NCBI GenBank assembly: GCA_035526505.1
Contig: DATLCF010000001.1
Location: forward strand, 124,001-188,000
Origin: DATLCF01 sp035526505
Lineage (GTDB): Bacteria > Patescibacteriota > Saccharimonadia > Saccharimonadales > UBA4665
Direction: 5' to 3'
DNA: 64,000 bases
In this document: piece by piece, positions 33,942-42,709 of the stretch
How positions within the stretch are numbered: the first letter of the stretch is position 1
Layout: every line of letters begins with the position of its first letter
Notes under the pieces: generated by a model
Seen by the model: only the letters and a program-made list of their open reading frames with translations
Database searches by the model: none
Told to the model about the DNA's origin: nothing
Program-made: the position numbers and the translations under genes

Positions 33942-35000
33942 TTAAGCTTTGCCGGTTATGCGCCACCAGATACTGCGCAAGTGTTTGAGTTTTTGGGCAT
34001 TGGGGGGCAGATCGTGTAAAAATAGGCCCCAAATATATTGGTCGGACGCTTTGCGGGTTGCCTGGATGTGTCGCCGCTGTAATAGTTTTTTGGGCAGATT
34101 GACCCAAAAAGTGGCCCAGCCTGTGAATGCCGGCCAACCCCGCCCATCCAATATGGCCTTGGCAAAAAAAATGGTGTAGGCAAGATAAAACCGCGGGAGA
34201 ACATGCACCAGCAAGCGTAGCGGCACGTCTTTTACCAACACATAGGGCAGGTTTTTCATGTATTGTTTGGTGGTAAAGGGGTTGGCGCTGCGGTCGCCCG
34301 CTTGCCGCTTGCCCAGTCGTGTACTGGTTTTGCCCTGCGAATGATAGACGACCGCATCGGGCACAAAGCGCACCTTCCAGCCGGCCAGTTGAGCGCGAAA
34401 ACTCAGGTCGATATCTTCGTAGTATGCAAAGAAGTCCTGGTCCAGTACCCCCACTTCGCGCAGCATTGCCACACGGTACATACTGGCGCCACCAGATGCC
34501 CCAAAGATGTCGGCATCCTGGTTATAACGACTGCCGGCTGGTTCGTCGCGGCCGCGGGGAAACGGTATGCCCCATACAGTGTACTGGTCTGCGGTGCTGT
34601 CAATGGTTTTGCCGTCGGCATGCAATATAGTGCAGGCGGCAATGCCGTATTTGGGGTGTGCATCTAAAAAATGCGCCAGGTGCTTTAGCCAATGCTTATC
34701 TGCCACGGCATCGTTATTAAACGGTGCAACATAGTCGGCATGCTCGGCCATACCCAGCTCGAACCCTGGGTTTACCCCGCCGGTAAAGCCGTAGTTTTTA
34801 TCCCGCCATATGGCACGTACACGCGAATCTTTTGCAATATAGCTTTCAATTATTTTTTGCGAGTCATCAGTTGAGCCATTATCCACAATGATAAGCTGCA
34901 GGTTTTTATAGCTTTGGCCCAGGACTGAATCTATACTGGCGGCCAGATCGTCGGCTCCGTTCCAGTTAGGTATTACAACAAAAACGTTCCTAGAACCCAT
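33942..35000 (-). CDS. Glycosyltransferase family 2
   Basis: 352 residues from ATG 35000. GT-A fold: VFVVIPNWNGADDLAASIDS, the LIIVDNGSTDDS nucleotide-binding motif, the metal-binding region around YVAPFNNDAVAD, and DFFAYYEDIDLSFRAQLAGW (the ED acceptor motif). It is similar to rhamnosyltransferase-type GT2 enzymes. The C-terminus has a hydrophobic/amphipathic stretch (LPRFYLAYTIFFAKAIL). The frame opens 20 codons earlier, but 35000 has GGAGGGG 10-15 nt upstream. The start codon sits inside a composite inverted repeat. Confidence 0.9.
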   Translation of the reverse strand: MGSRNVFVVIPNWNGADDLAASIDSVLGQSYKNLQLIIVDNGSTDDSQKIIESYIAKDSRVRAIWRDKNYGFTGGVNPGFELGMAEHADYVAPFNNDAVADKHWLKHLAHFLDAHPKYGIAACTILHADGKTIDSTADQYTVWGIPFPRGRDEPAGSRYNQDADIFGASGGASMYRVAMLREVGVLDQDFFAYYEDIDLSFRAQLAGWKVRFVPDAVVYHSQGKTSTRLGKRQAGDRSANPFTTKQYMKNLPYVLVKDVPLRLLVHVLPRFYLAYTIFFAKAILDGRGWPAFTGWATFWVNLPKKLLQRRHIQATRKASDQYIWGLFLHDLPPNAQKLKHLRSIWWRITGKA

Positions 35001-35099
35001 TTGACTTTTCCCCTCCAGCCTCAACACATGCTGACGGCACGCTTTGGCAGTCGTCAGCATGTGTTTCGCTTAACATAGGGGAAGTTTGAAATGGGTTCT
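34992..35099. repeat. 108-bp composite inverted repeat covering the GT2 start
   Basis: Three nested arm pairs: 34992-35002 with 35089-35099 (11 bp, contains the ATG), 35008-35014 with 35077-35083 (7 bp, Shine-Dalgarno), and 35023-35035 with 35053-35065 (13 bp), around a 17-nt centre. The right half on the plus strand reproduces the leader, Shine-Dalgarno, ATG and first codons of the GT2 gene, then meets a TAG. Confidence 0.85.
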
Positions 35100-35191
35100 T
35101 TTGCATAGCTGTGGCTTATCCTATAATCACTTACAGTATATATCACGTACTAGTCCGTCGCCCTTCGTTGATGTTTATTAGGTAGTATGGG

Positions 35192-35197
35192 TATAAT
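35192..35197 (+). promoter_or_regulatory. -10 box of the WsaF-like glycosyltransferase gene
   Basis: TATAAT, 12 nt before the ATG at 35210. No clear Shine-Dalgarno. Confidence 0.45.
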
Positions 35198-35209
35198 AGG
35201 GCAAAGTTT

Positions 35210-36454
35210 ATGGCAAAAGCGTACATAGTAAAACGGCGGGCACGCAAGGCGGCCGAACTTCTCAAAAACGAAGGTTTTTTAAATACCCTTATCTTTTCCC
35301 TGCAGCGGCTGCAAAAAACCCAGCAACGAACCTCGCGCGCTAAAAAAATAGAATTTTCGTTTTTGGCACACACGCACGACATACTAAAGGCTAACTGGTC
35401 TGCCACCCCATATAAACCGCCTAAAACCAAAACCAACCCCCCTTATACCATCAACTGGGTTATGTCCCCCCCAGGCAAAGGCGGCGGTGGCCACCAGAAT
35501 ATTTTCCGCTTTATCCATTACCTGGAACGACAGGGTCACACCTGCCGTGTGTATTTGTACAGCGTGCATGCCTATCGTCCGGTTAAAGATATTCGCCAGG
35601 ACATGGCCGCTTCGTACCCCAAAACCAAGGCCAGCATGAAGTGGTTAAAAGGTCCAATGGCACCGGCGGATACTGTGTTTGCCACCGGCTGGGAAACGGC
35701 GTATCCAGTATTTAACGACGCTGGCAGCGCCCGCAAGTTTTATTTTGTACAAGATTTTGAGCCGTATTTCTATTCGGTCGGGTCCGAATATGTGCTGGCC
35801 GAAAATACCTATAAATTTAACTTCCATGGCATTACAGCCGGCGGTTTTTTGGCCAAAAAACTGCACACCGATTACGGCATGCAGTGCGACAATTACGAAT
35901 TTGGCGCCGACACCAGCCTGTACCGGTTTGAAAACAAGGGCCAGCGCAAAGAAGTGTTCTTTTATGCCCGCCCGGTTACCACCCGCCGTGGCTTCGAACT
36001 GGGCATTATGACATTGCAGTTATTCCACGAACAGCAGCCGGACTACAAAATTGTATTAGCTGGCTGGGATGTGTCGGAGTACGATATTCCGTTTCCGTAC
36101 GAAAACCTTAAGGAGCTTACCCTGGGCCAGCTGTCTGACGTATATAACCGCTGTGCGGCCGGCCTGGTTATTTCGTTAACCAACATGTCGCTGTTGCCCC
36201 TGGAATTGCTGGCCGCCGGTACCATTCCGGTGGTTAACGATGGCCCCAACAACCGGCTGGTTAGTAACAATGCGTATATCAAATATGCCGAGCCCTCGCC
36301 CAGCGCGTTGGCCCAGGCATTGGTGGAAACAGTAACGCGCCCAGATTTGCCCGAACATGCCAAAAAAGCCGCCCAAAGCGTGGCCGGCCTGGACTGGGAA
36401 CAAGCAGGTAAAAAAATGGAAGCCGCATTGGTACAGGAGCTGTCTAATGGCTAA
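35210..36454 (+). CDS. WsaF-like glycosyltransferase (GT-B)
   Basis: 414 residues. A basic N-terminal region (1-80) precedes WVMSPPGKGGGGHQNIFRFIHYLERQGH and VFATGWETAYPVFN, then KFYFVQDFEPYFYSVGSEYVLAENTY. This segment series resembles WsaF-type rhamnosyltransferases that build S-layer or surface glycans. The C-terminal Rossmann half has KEVFFYARPVTTRRGFELG and VISLTNMSLLPLELLAAGTIPVVN. It starts a plus-strand run of polysaccharide genes through 42599. The 3' end overlaps the epimerase ATG by 8 bp. Confidence 0.85.
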   Translation: MAKAYIVKRRARKAAELLKNEGFLNTLIFSLQRLQKTQQRTSRAKKIEFSFLAHTHDILKANWSATPYKPPKTKTNPPYTINWVMSPPGKGGGGHQNIFRFIHYLERQGHTCRVYLYSVHAYRPVKDIRQDMAASYPKTKASMKWLKGPMAPADTVFATGWETAYPVFNDAGSARKFYFVQDFEPYFYSVGSEYVLAENTYKFNFHGITAGGFLAKKLHTDYGMQCDNYEFGADTSLYRFENKGQRKEVFFYARPVTTRRGFELGIMTLQLFHEQQPDYKIVLAGWDVSEYDIPFPYENLKELTLGQLSDVYNRCAAGLVISLTNMSLLPLELLAAGTIPVVNDGPNNRLVSNNAYIKYAEPSPSALAQALVETVTRPDLPEHAKKAAQSVAGLDWEQAGKKMEAALVQELSNG

Positions 36455-37385
36455 GTGCTTGGTATTGGGCGGTAACGGGTTTATTGGCAGCCACCTGGTG
36501 GATTCGCTGATAGAGGCCGGGCACAGTGTGCGAGCGTTTGACCGTTATGGCGACCGGCCGGCAAAATTTTTGGCACACACAAATGTCGAAACGTATAAAG
36601 GCGATTTTTTGAACCGGGCAGATCTGTCTAACGCACTACAGAACATGGATTATGTGTTCCATTTTATTTCCACCACCACGCCCATTACAGCCGAAAACGA
36701 TCCGCTTATAGACATCGAAACCAATATTAAAATGAGTATCCAGTTGTTTGAAGAGTGTGTAAACCACAAGATTAAAAAGGTGATCTTTGCCTCTACCGGT
36801 GGCGCTATTTACGGCGCCAGCAGTGTGGGCAAGCCATTGGCCGAAACCGTACTGCCGCTGCCATTTTCACCCTATGCCATTGGCAAGCTGACCATCGAAC
36901 ACTACTTGCGGTACTTTAATAAAAAGTTTGGACTTAACAGCCTGACGTTCCGTATTTCCAACCCCTACGGCGAACGCCAGTCGCTGTTAAGTAAGCAGGG
37001 CGTAATCCCCATTTTTTTGCAGCACATTGCCGGTAACGAACCTATTACCGTATTGGGCGACGGATCGATGGTGCGCGATTACATTTATGTTAAGGATGTG
37101 GCCCGGCTGATTACCGCTAGTTTTGAACAAGCCCGCGAGCAGCTATACAACCTGGGCAGCGGCCGGGGCGAAACCGTAAACGAACTTATCCAGGCCATGG
37201 AAGCAGTGGTGGACCGTCCCATTAGGCGCAACCAACAAGAGGTACCGGTAACTTTTGTAGATAAAGTGGTGCTGGACATAGGTTTGTATACGAGTGAGTT
37301 TGGCGACCAGCCCATGACAAGCCTGGAAGAAGGCATCCGTAAAACCTGGGAGTACGTGCTGGCCAGCCAGCAGGAACCGAAATAG
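36447..37385 (+). CDS. NAD-dependent epimerase/dehydratase
   Basis: 312 residues. Extended SDR enzyme: N-terminal GGNGFIGSHLVDSL NAD-binding motif, then FASTGGAIYG (catalytic Ser/Thr region) and SPYAIGKLTIEHYL containing the YxxxK pair. A typical substrate is a nucleotide sugar such as UDP-glucose; the exact one cannot be assigned. It supplies activated sugars for the neighbouring transferases. ATG 36447 lies inside the end of the previous gene; the longer open frame upstream is a shadow of that gene. Confidence 0.92.
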   Translation: MAKCLVLGGNGFIGSHLVDSLIEAGHSVRAFDRYGDRPAKFLAHTNVETYKGDFLNRADLSNALQNMDYVFHFISTTTPITAENDPLIDIETNIKMSIQLFEECVNHKIKKVIFASTGGAIYGASSVGKPLAETVLPLPFSPYAIGKLTIEHYLRYFNKKFGLNSLTFRISNPYGERQSLLSKQGVIPIFLQHIAGNEPITVLGDGSMVRDYIYVKDVARLITASFEQAREQLYNLGSGRGETVNELIQAMEAVVDRPIRRNQQEVPVTFVDKVVLDIGLYTSEFGDQPMTSLEEGIRKTWEYVLASQQEPK

Positions 37386-37387
37386 AT

Positions 37388-38359
37388 ATGGCAAAGTTTG
37401 ACGTTACCATTGCAATTCTGACCTTTAACGGCGAAGAGTTTTTGGATCAATTGCTGCACGCCGTGTTTACCCAAAAAACAAGGCTGAAGTACGAGGTGCT
37501 GGTGATCGAATCCGGCTCAACCGACGGCACCCTGGACATTATTAAAAAATATCCCAAGGTGCGGCTGCACCCCATCCCTAACACCGAATTTGGCCATGGG
37601 CGCACGCGCAACCTGGCAGTCAAACTGGCTGACAGTGAATTTGTGGTATTCCTGACCCAAGATGCCGTACCCAGCCAGGACCGTTGGCTAGACAGCATGA
37701 TCTATCCGTTTGGCTTAAGTGACAAAGTGGGCTGCGTGTTTGGCAAGCAAATACCCCGCCCCAATTGCTTTGCCACGCTCAAACGCGAAGTGCGGGTGGT
37801 GTTTGACGGCTTTGGGCCAGACCATAGCATTCCGCTGCACTACCAGAATGATCTGACCAAGCAGCTTGGCGCTACCATGACCTTTTTCTCCGACGTTAAT
37901 TCTGCTGTGCGCCGTTCGGTGGTGGCAAATAACATTCCATTCCGTGATGTAAAATATGCCGAAGACCAAGCCATGGGCATCGATATGCTGGCCGCCGGTT
38001 ACATCAAAGCCTATGCACCATTTGGGTCCGTATGGCATTCGCACAACTACCCATTGCGTAAATACTTCCGTCGCAAATTTGACGAAAGCGTGGGCCTGCG
38101 CAAAACCACCGGCCATGTGCAACAGGCCGGCCTTAAAGAACTAACTCTGGGTACAGCCAAAGCCACCCTGCACGATTACCGCTTTATCTGGCGCGACCAA
38201 GATTACAGTTTTGGCCGTAAACTGCACGATTTTGCCCTGGCACCCTGCTACAACTTTGCCAACCGCTGGGCCATGCGCAAAGCTGCTAGCAAAAAACTAT
38301 CAGCAGCCGACGAAGCTAAAATGTCGCTGGAAGCCAACGCCCGCAAAAAAGCCCAATAG
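37388..38359 (+). CDS. Glycosyltransferase family 2 (rhamnosyltransferase-like)
   Basis: 323 residues. GT-A motifs: VTIAILTFNGEEFLDQLL, VLVIESGSTDGTLDII, the FLTQDAVPSQDRWLDSMI metal/donor region, and FRDVKYAEDQAMGIDML (ED motif) with a following WHSHNY. The family includes rhamnosyltransferases using dTDP-rhamnose. It is separated by 2 bp from the epimerase gene, so probably the same operon. Confidence 0.9.
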   Translation: MAKFDVTIAILTFNGEEFLDQLLHAVFTQKTRLKYEVLVIESGSTDGTLDIIKKYPKVRLHPIPNTEFGHGRTRNLAVKLADSEFVVFLTQDAVPSQDRWLDSMIYPFGLSDKVGCVFGKQIPRPNCFATLKREVRVVFDGFGPDHSIPLHYQNDLTKQLGATMTFFSDVNSAVRRSVVANNIPFRDVKYAEDQAMGIDMLAAGYIKAYAPFGSVWHSHNYPLRKYFRRKFDESVGLRKTTGHVQQAGLKELTLGTAKATLHDYRFIWRDQDYSFGRKLHDFALAPCYNFANRWAMRKAASKKLSAADEAKMSLEANARKKAQ

Positions 38360-38403
38360 CTATTCGCTAGTGGCCAGCGTTTTATAAAAGGTGGCAACTA
38401 TAC

Positions 38404-38409
38404 TATAAT
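38404..38409 (+). promoter_or_regulatory. -10 box before the ABC exporter genes
   Basis: TATAAT, 16 nt before the permease ATG at 38426, in the only gap (66 bp) of this part of the cluster. It may give the exporter genes their own promoter. Confidence 0.4.
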
Positions 38410-38425
38410 TTTAGCTAGATTACTG

Positions 38426-39226
38426 ATGAAACATATTTTCTCCAAACAGAATAGAGCGCTCTTGAGCGAGTTGGTACGAACCGACTTTAAGCTGCGCTAC
38501 CAGGGTTCAGTACTGGGCTATGCCTGGTCACTGCTGCGCCCGCTTATGATATTCCTTATTTTGTATGTGGTGTTTGTAAAATTTCTTAAGATTGGCGAAG
38601 GTGTCGAGCATTTCCCCATTTACTTGCTCCTAGGTATTGTTATTTGGAACTTCTTTGGTGAAATGACCAGCCAAAGTTTGGGCTCTATTGTGGGCCGGGG
38701 CGATCTAATCCGTAAAATTCGGATACCGCGCTGGATTATTGTATTGTCCAGTAGTATTTCGGCACTGATTAACTTATTTTTGAATCTCATAGTAGTGGGT
38801 GCGTTTTTGGTAGCCAACCAGGTAGACCTACACATGACCGGCTTGTGGCTGCCGCTTATTTTGCTGCAAGTATATGTACTATCCCTGGGCGTGTCGCTGT
38901 TTTTGGCAGCAGCGTTTGTAAAGTTCCGCGACGTTAGTTACATATGGGAAGTTATATTGCAGGGCGCATTTTACCTGACGCCCATTTTGTACCCCTTAAC
39001 CATTATTACTAACCACACCATGCAGCAGCTGCTACTGCTTAATCCCATGGCCCAGGCCATACAAGATGCCCGTTATGCAGTGGTGACCCACCAAACCACG
39101 CGCATTACTAATGTGTTTGATAACCCCCTTATGGTGCTTATCCCCTATGCCCTGACCATATTAGCCCTGGTAGGTGGCCTGTGGTATTTCCGTAAACACG
39201 CTAAAACATTTGCCGAGGAAATATAA
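38426..39226 (+). CDS. Polysaccharide ABC exporter permease (Wzm/TagG-like)
   Basis: 266 residues with six hydrophobic segments. The ABC-2 permease signature for polysaccharide export is visible: SELVRTDFKLRYQGSVLGYAWSLLRPL at the N-terminus, GIVIWNFFGEMTSQSLGSIVGRGDLIRKI, and FRDVSYIWEVILQGAFYLTPILYPL. It forms the membrane channel that moves undecaprenyl-linked glycan to the outer face. The last base overlaps the ATG of the ATPase gene. Confidence 0.93.
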   Translation: MKHIFSKQNRALLSELVRTDFKLRYQGSVLGYAWSLLRPLMIFLILYVVFVKFLKIGEGVEHFPIYLLLGIVIWNFFGEMTSQSLGSIVGRGDLIRKIRIPRWIIVLSSSISALINLFLNLIVVGAFLVANQVDLHMTGLWLPLILLQVYVLSLGVSLFLAAAFVKFRDVSYIWEVILQGAFYLTPILYPLTIITNHTMQQLLLLNPMAQAIQDARYAVVTHQTTRITNVFDNPLMVLIPYALTILALVGGLWYFRKHAKTFAEEI

Positions 39227-40443
39227 TGGATCCCAACGAAGAATATGCAGTAAGTGTCCAAAATATATCCAAAGCTTTTCGTCTGCCGCACGAGCGCCAG
39301 ACCTCGATAAAAAGCGTGGTGGTGAATGCATTTAAAAAGAAATCGTACGAAAAACAGCAGGTACTAAAAAATATTGAGTTTGATATTAAAAAAGGCGAGT
39401 TCTTTGGCATTACCGGCCGCAACGGCAGTGGTAAAAGCACCTTGCTAAAGCTGATGGCTGGCATTTATTCGCCAGACAAAGGGCGTATTGCTATTAATGG
39501 CAAGCTAACGCCATTTATCGAACTGGGTGTGGGCTTTAACCCGGAACTAACCGGCCGCGAAAATGTGTTCCTAAACGGTGCCCTGCTGGGTTTTAACCGC
39601 AAAGAAATGCTGGCTATGTATGACGATATTGTGTCGTTTGCCGAGCTGGGACGGTTTATGGACCAGAAGCTTAAAAACTACAGTAGCGGCATGCAGGTGC
39701 GCCTGGCATTTAGTATTGCTATTCGTGCCCAAAGCGACATTTTGCTGATTGACGAAGTATTGGCTGTGGGTGATGTAAACTTTCAGGCCAAAAGCATTGC
39801 CGTGTTTGAAGAAATTAAAAAGCGCGGCACCACGGTAATATTTGTATCGCACGATATGGAAGCAGTGCGGCGGTTTTGCGACCGTGTGGCTTTAATTGAA
39901 AAAGGTAAAGTGGTAAATATTGGCGAAGCGCAAAAGGTTATCGACGACTACCTGGATCTGAATGCCGAAGCCACAACCGACAAAAGTACTCCATTTGGCG
40001 TAAGCAATGTAAGTACCAGGGACGAATCCAAGCTGCAGATTGTCCGTACCCGTGTACTCAATCAAAACCTTAAGCCGGCCACCAAAATAGGCGACGACAG
40101 CTACAGCCTGGAGGTCACGGTAAAGTTCAAGGCCAAGTGCGACGACTGCCTGCCCGGCGTAGTGGTTCGCAACCAAAGCGGTATACGCGTTACGGCTTCA
40201 AACACCGAATGGGCGAGGGTTACGGTGCCCACATTTGCTAAAGGGGATGTAGTTACTTTTCGATTTACCTTCCCGAATGTTTTAGAACACGGCACCTATT
40301 TTGTATCGTCCAACGCCGCAAGCCAAAAAACCAAGCAATTTTACGACTGGGACAACGATGCCGCCAGAATGATTGTGACTAACAAGGACGCAACCGGTGG
40401 CGTGGTGAACCCAGAGTATAACGTAACTATTACAAAAGCATGA
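39226..40443 (+). CDS. Polysaccharide ABC exporter ATPase with C-terminal Wzt domain
   Basis: 405 residues. N-terminal ATPase (about 1-245): Walker A GITGRNGSGKSTLLKLM, signature YSSGMQVRLAFS, Walker B ILLIDEVLAVGD, and the switch histidine in FVSHD. The C-terminal 150 residues form an extra beta-rich domain (LEVTVKFKAKCDDCLPGVVVRNQSG) like the Wzt glycan-binding domain, which in O-antigen exporters recognises a modified non-reducing end. The downstream FkbM methyltransferase could create such a cap (inference). It overlaps both neighbours (1 and 4 bp). Confidence 0.93.
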   Translation: MDPNEEYAVSVQNISKAFRLPHERQTSIKSVVVNAFKKKSYEKQQVLKNIEFDIKKGEFFGITGRNGSGKSTLLKLMAGIYSPDKGRIAINGKLTPFIELGVGFNPELTGRENVFLNGALLGFNRKEMLAMYDDIVSFAELGRFMDQKLKNYSSGMQVRLAFSIAIRAQSDILLIDEVLAVGDVNFQAKSIAVFEEIKKRGTTVIFVSHDMEAVRRFCDRVALIEKGKVVNIGEAQKVIDDYLDLNAEATTDKSTPFGVSNVSTRDESKLQIVRTRVLNQNLKPATKIGDDSYSLEVTVKFKAKCDDCLPGVVVRNQSGIRVTASNTEWARVTVPTFAKGDVVTFRFTFPNVLEHGTYFVSSNAASQKTKQFYDWDNDAARMIVTNKDATGGVVNPEYNVTITKA

Positions 40444-42599
40444 AACACGACTACGACCTAAGCGAGCTGGAACAAATTGAAGTGCGCGGCTTTGTGTTTA
40501 ACATTATGCCCCGCTACCGCTACCACTATATAGACCACGATTACGAAAAGTTTTCGTTGGACTTTTTGGACAGGCTGGTAAGCGAGGGCTCCAACGTTAT
40601 CGATATTGGCGGCCACTATGGCATATACAGTTTGCTCAGTGCGCGCAAAGCTAAACAGGTGTATGCCTTTGAGCCAGTGGTAGAGAATTTTAAAATTCTG
40701 GAAAAGAACGCGCACGACAATAGCCTGGGCAATATCCAGGCTATTAATAAAGCTGTATCGGACAGTGAGGGCGAAGTAACCTTTAATGTGCCCTGGGCCT
40801 CGGACTCGGCCGGTTTTTACGAGCACCCCAATGCCGAAAGTATTAAAAAAGTTAAGGTGCAGACCGCCTCGATTGACAAAGAACTGCCCGGCATCAAAGA
40901 TGTGAGCTTTATAAAAATCGACACCGAAGGGCACGAACTGCACGTACTGGACGGCATGCAAAAAACTCTGCGCAATAACAAGCGTGCCAAATTATTGGTG
41001 GAATTTAACCCGGAATGCTTGCACAATGCCGGCGCAAAGCCCGAGGACCTAATAGCTAAGCTGCACGAACTGAACTACGACATCTTTGCCATGTACGAAG
41101 ACACCCGCCACCTGCTAAAGGTAGAAGCCGATACGCCCATAACGCGCATTTTAGGCAACCGCACCTACCTAAACTTTTTGTGCCTGCAAAAAGATACCTG
41201 GCTGAGTGTGGCGCTGGTGTCGCACAGCACAGCCATTGGCGGCGGCGAACTATGGCTGCTGGACCTTGTAAACGGCCTGGCCGGTATGACCAAAAAGTTT
41301 GTATTGCCCTATGTCACCCTGCCGGGTGAAGGACCGCTGAACCAGCGGTTTGCCGACTTGCCTATTGCCATGCAAGCTATCTCTATGCGCACCTGGGTTA
41401 ATAACACCGGTGTGCATCCGGACGAACTGCGGCACGTACATGCCCTGGATGCCGAAGCTCTTGCCCGCCTGACACAGCTATTCGAAGATTTTAAACCGCA
41501 GGTGGTTCTGACCAATACCACCGTCATGCCGTGGGGCGCCTTGGCGGCGCACAGTTTGGGTATTCCACATGTGTGGGCTATCCATGAATTTGGCGAGCTG
41601 GACCACGGCTTTAGCTTTGACTACGGCTACGACCAAACCCTGCGTTGGATTGATGAATACTCGCAAAAGGTGATTGTAAATTCTAGGGCTGTGCAGGCAC
41701 ATGTGGGCCGGATAATTGCACGCAAAAAAATCAAACTGTGGTATCAGCGCATAAACCAGCCACAGCTCAGCAGCGAACCGGTAGAGCGCGTGTTCAGCCC
41801 CGAAGCAGCGGTCAAATTAATAATAGCTGCTGCCAATGTTACGCCCAGCAAGGGCCAGTTGGAAGCGGTGCGCGCTGTGCACGAGCTACGCAAAAAGGGT
41901 GTTGCCGCCGAGCTGGCTATATTGGGCGCAACCCACTCGGCCGACTACCAGGCCGAAATAGAAGCGTACTGCGCCAAGCACAATCTGGGCCCGTATGTGC
42001 ATTTTGTGGGCCGCAAAGACAATCCGCACGATTACGTAAACCAGGCCGACATTGCCCTGGTGTGTTCCAGAAGCGAAGCATTTGGCCGGGTGACCATTGA
42101 AGCTATGCTGCTGGGCAAACCGGTTGTAGGGGCTAATGCAGGGGCCACGCCCGAACTTATAACCGCTGGCAAAACCGGTTATTTATACCGTTTGGGTGAT
42201 CCCAAAGACCTGGCTGCACACATTCAAAAAAGTATTGCCAAGCCAGACAACATATTGCAAATGGGGCAGGCAGCTAAAGCCTATGCGCAGCGTTTTTGCC
42301 AGGCCGACTACCACGAATTGTTTGACGAGCTGCTTGCGGCCAGTAATGCTAACGTAGCGGGTGTACCAATGGCCCGCGACTTGCTGCAGGGCGCTTCCCT
42401 GCTGTTAGCCATCTGGCAGCAGCGGGAGGCCGCATTAGCTGCCGGCCACCAAAAGGAGCTGGCCGATTTTTCCGAAAAATACAACGAGGTGTATGCGGCC
42501 TACCGTAAAGTAGAGGCGCAGCTGGCCGCCTTGCAGCGCCGCCCCACTATGGCAGGACGCATAAAACACAAGGCCAAGCGGGCATTGGGCCGTAAGTAA
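40440..42599 (+). CDS. FkbM methyltransferase fused to GT4 glycosyltransferase
   Basis: 719 residues, two enzymes in one chain. Residues about 1-255 are an FkbM-type SAM-dependent methyltransferase (VIDIGGHYGIYSLLS, YAFEPVVENFKIL, FIKIDTEGHELHVLDGM). Residues about 258-640 are a GT4 glycosyltransferase (VSHSTAIGGGELWLLDLV, NVTPSKGQLEAVRAV, CSRSEAFGRVTIEAMLLG with the EX7E-like motif). A helical C-terminus follows, with a coiled-coil-like segment (about 650-700) and a basic end. The fusion, next to a Wzt-type exporter, suggests a glycan-capping or terminating enzyme. ATG overlaps the ATPase stop by 4 bp. Confidence 0.9.
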   Translation: MKHDYDLSELEQIEVRGFVFNIMPRYRYHYIDHDYEKFSLDFLDRLVSEGSNVIDIGGHYGIYSLLSARKAKQVYAFEPVVENFKILEKNAHDNSLGNIQAINKAVSDSEGEVTFNVPWASDSAGFYEHPNAESIKKVKVQTASIDKELPGIKDVSFIKIDTEGHELHVLDGMQKTLRNNKRAKLLVEFNPECLHNAGAKPEDLIAKLHELNYDIFAMYEDTRHLLKVEADTPITRILGNRTYLNFLCLQKDTWLSVALVSHSTAIGGGELWLLDLVNGLAGMTKKFVLPYVTLPGEGPLNQRFADLPIAMQAISMRTWVNNTGVHPDELRHVHALDAEALARLTQLFEDFKPQVVLTNTTVMPWGALAAHSLGIPHVWAIHEFGELDHGFSFDYGYDQTLRWIDEYSQKVIVNSRAVQAHVGRIIARKKIKLWYQRINQPQLSSEPVERVFSPEAAVKLIIAAANVTPSKGQLEAVRAVHELRKKGVAAELAILGATHSADYQAEIEAYCAKHNLGPYVHFVGRKDNPHDYVNQADIALVCSRSEAFGRVTIEAMLLGKPVVGANAGATPELITAGKTGYLYRLGDPKDLAAHIQKSIAKPDNILQMGQAAKAYAQRFCQADYHELFDELLAASNANVAGVPMARDLLQGASLLLAIWQQREAALAAGHQKELADFSEKYNEVYAAYRKVEAQLAALQRRPTMAGRIKHKAKRALGRK

Positions 42600-42709
42600 T
42601 TTAGGGGTTTCTTGGCTAAAATTACAGCAAATTGTATTTGCAGTGCTGGCCAACATACGATATTATTCGCCCAAACGGACAATAAACCGATGTAACGGAG
42701 GGACGGATA

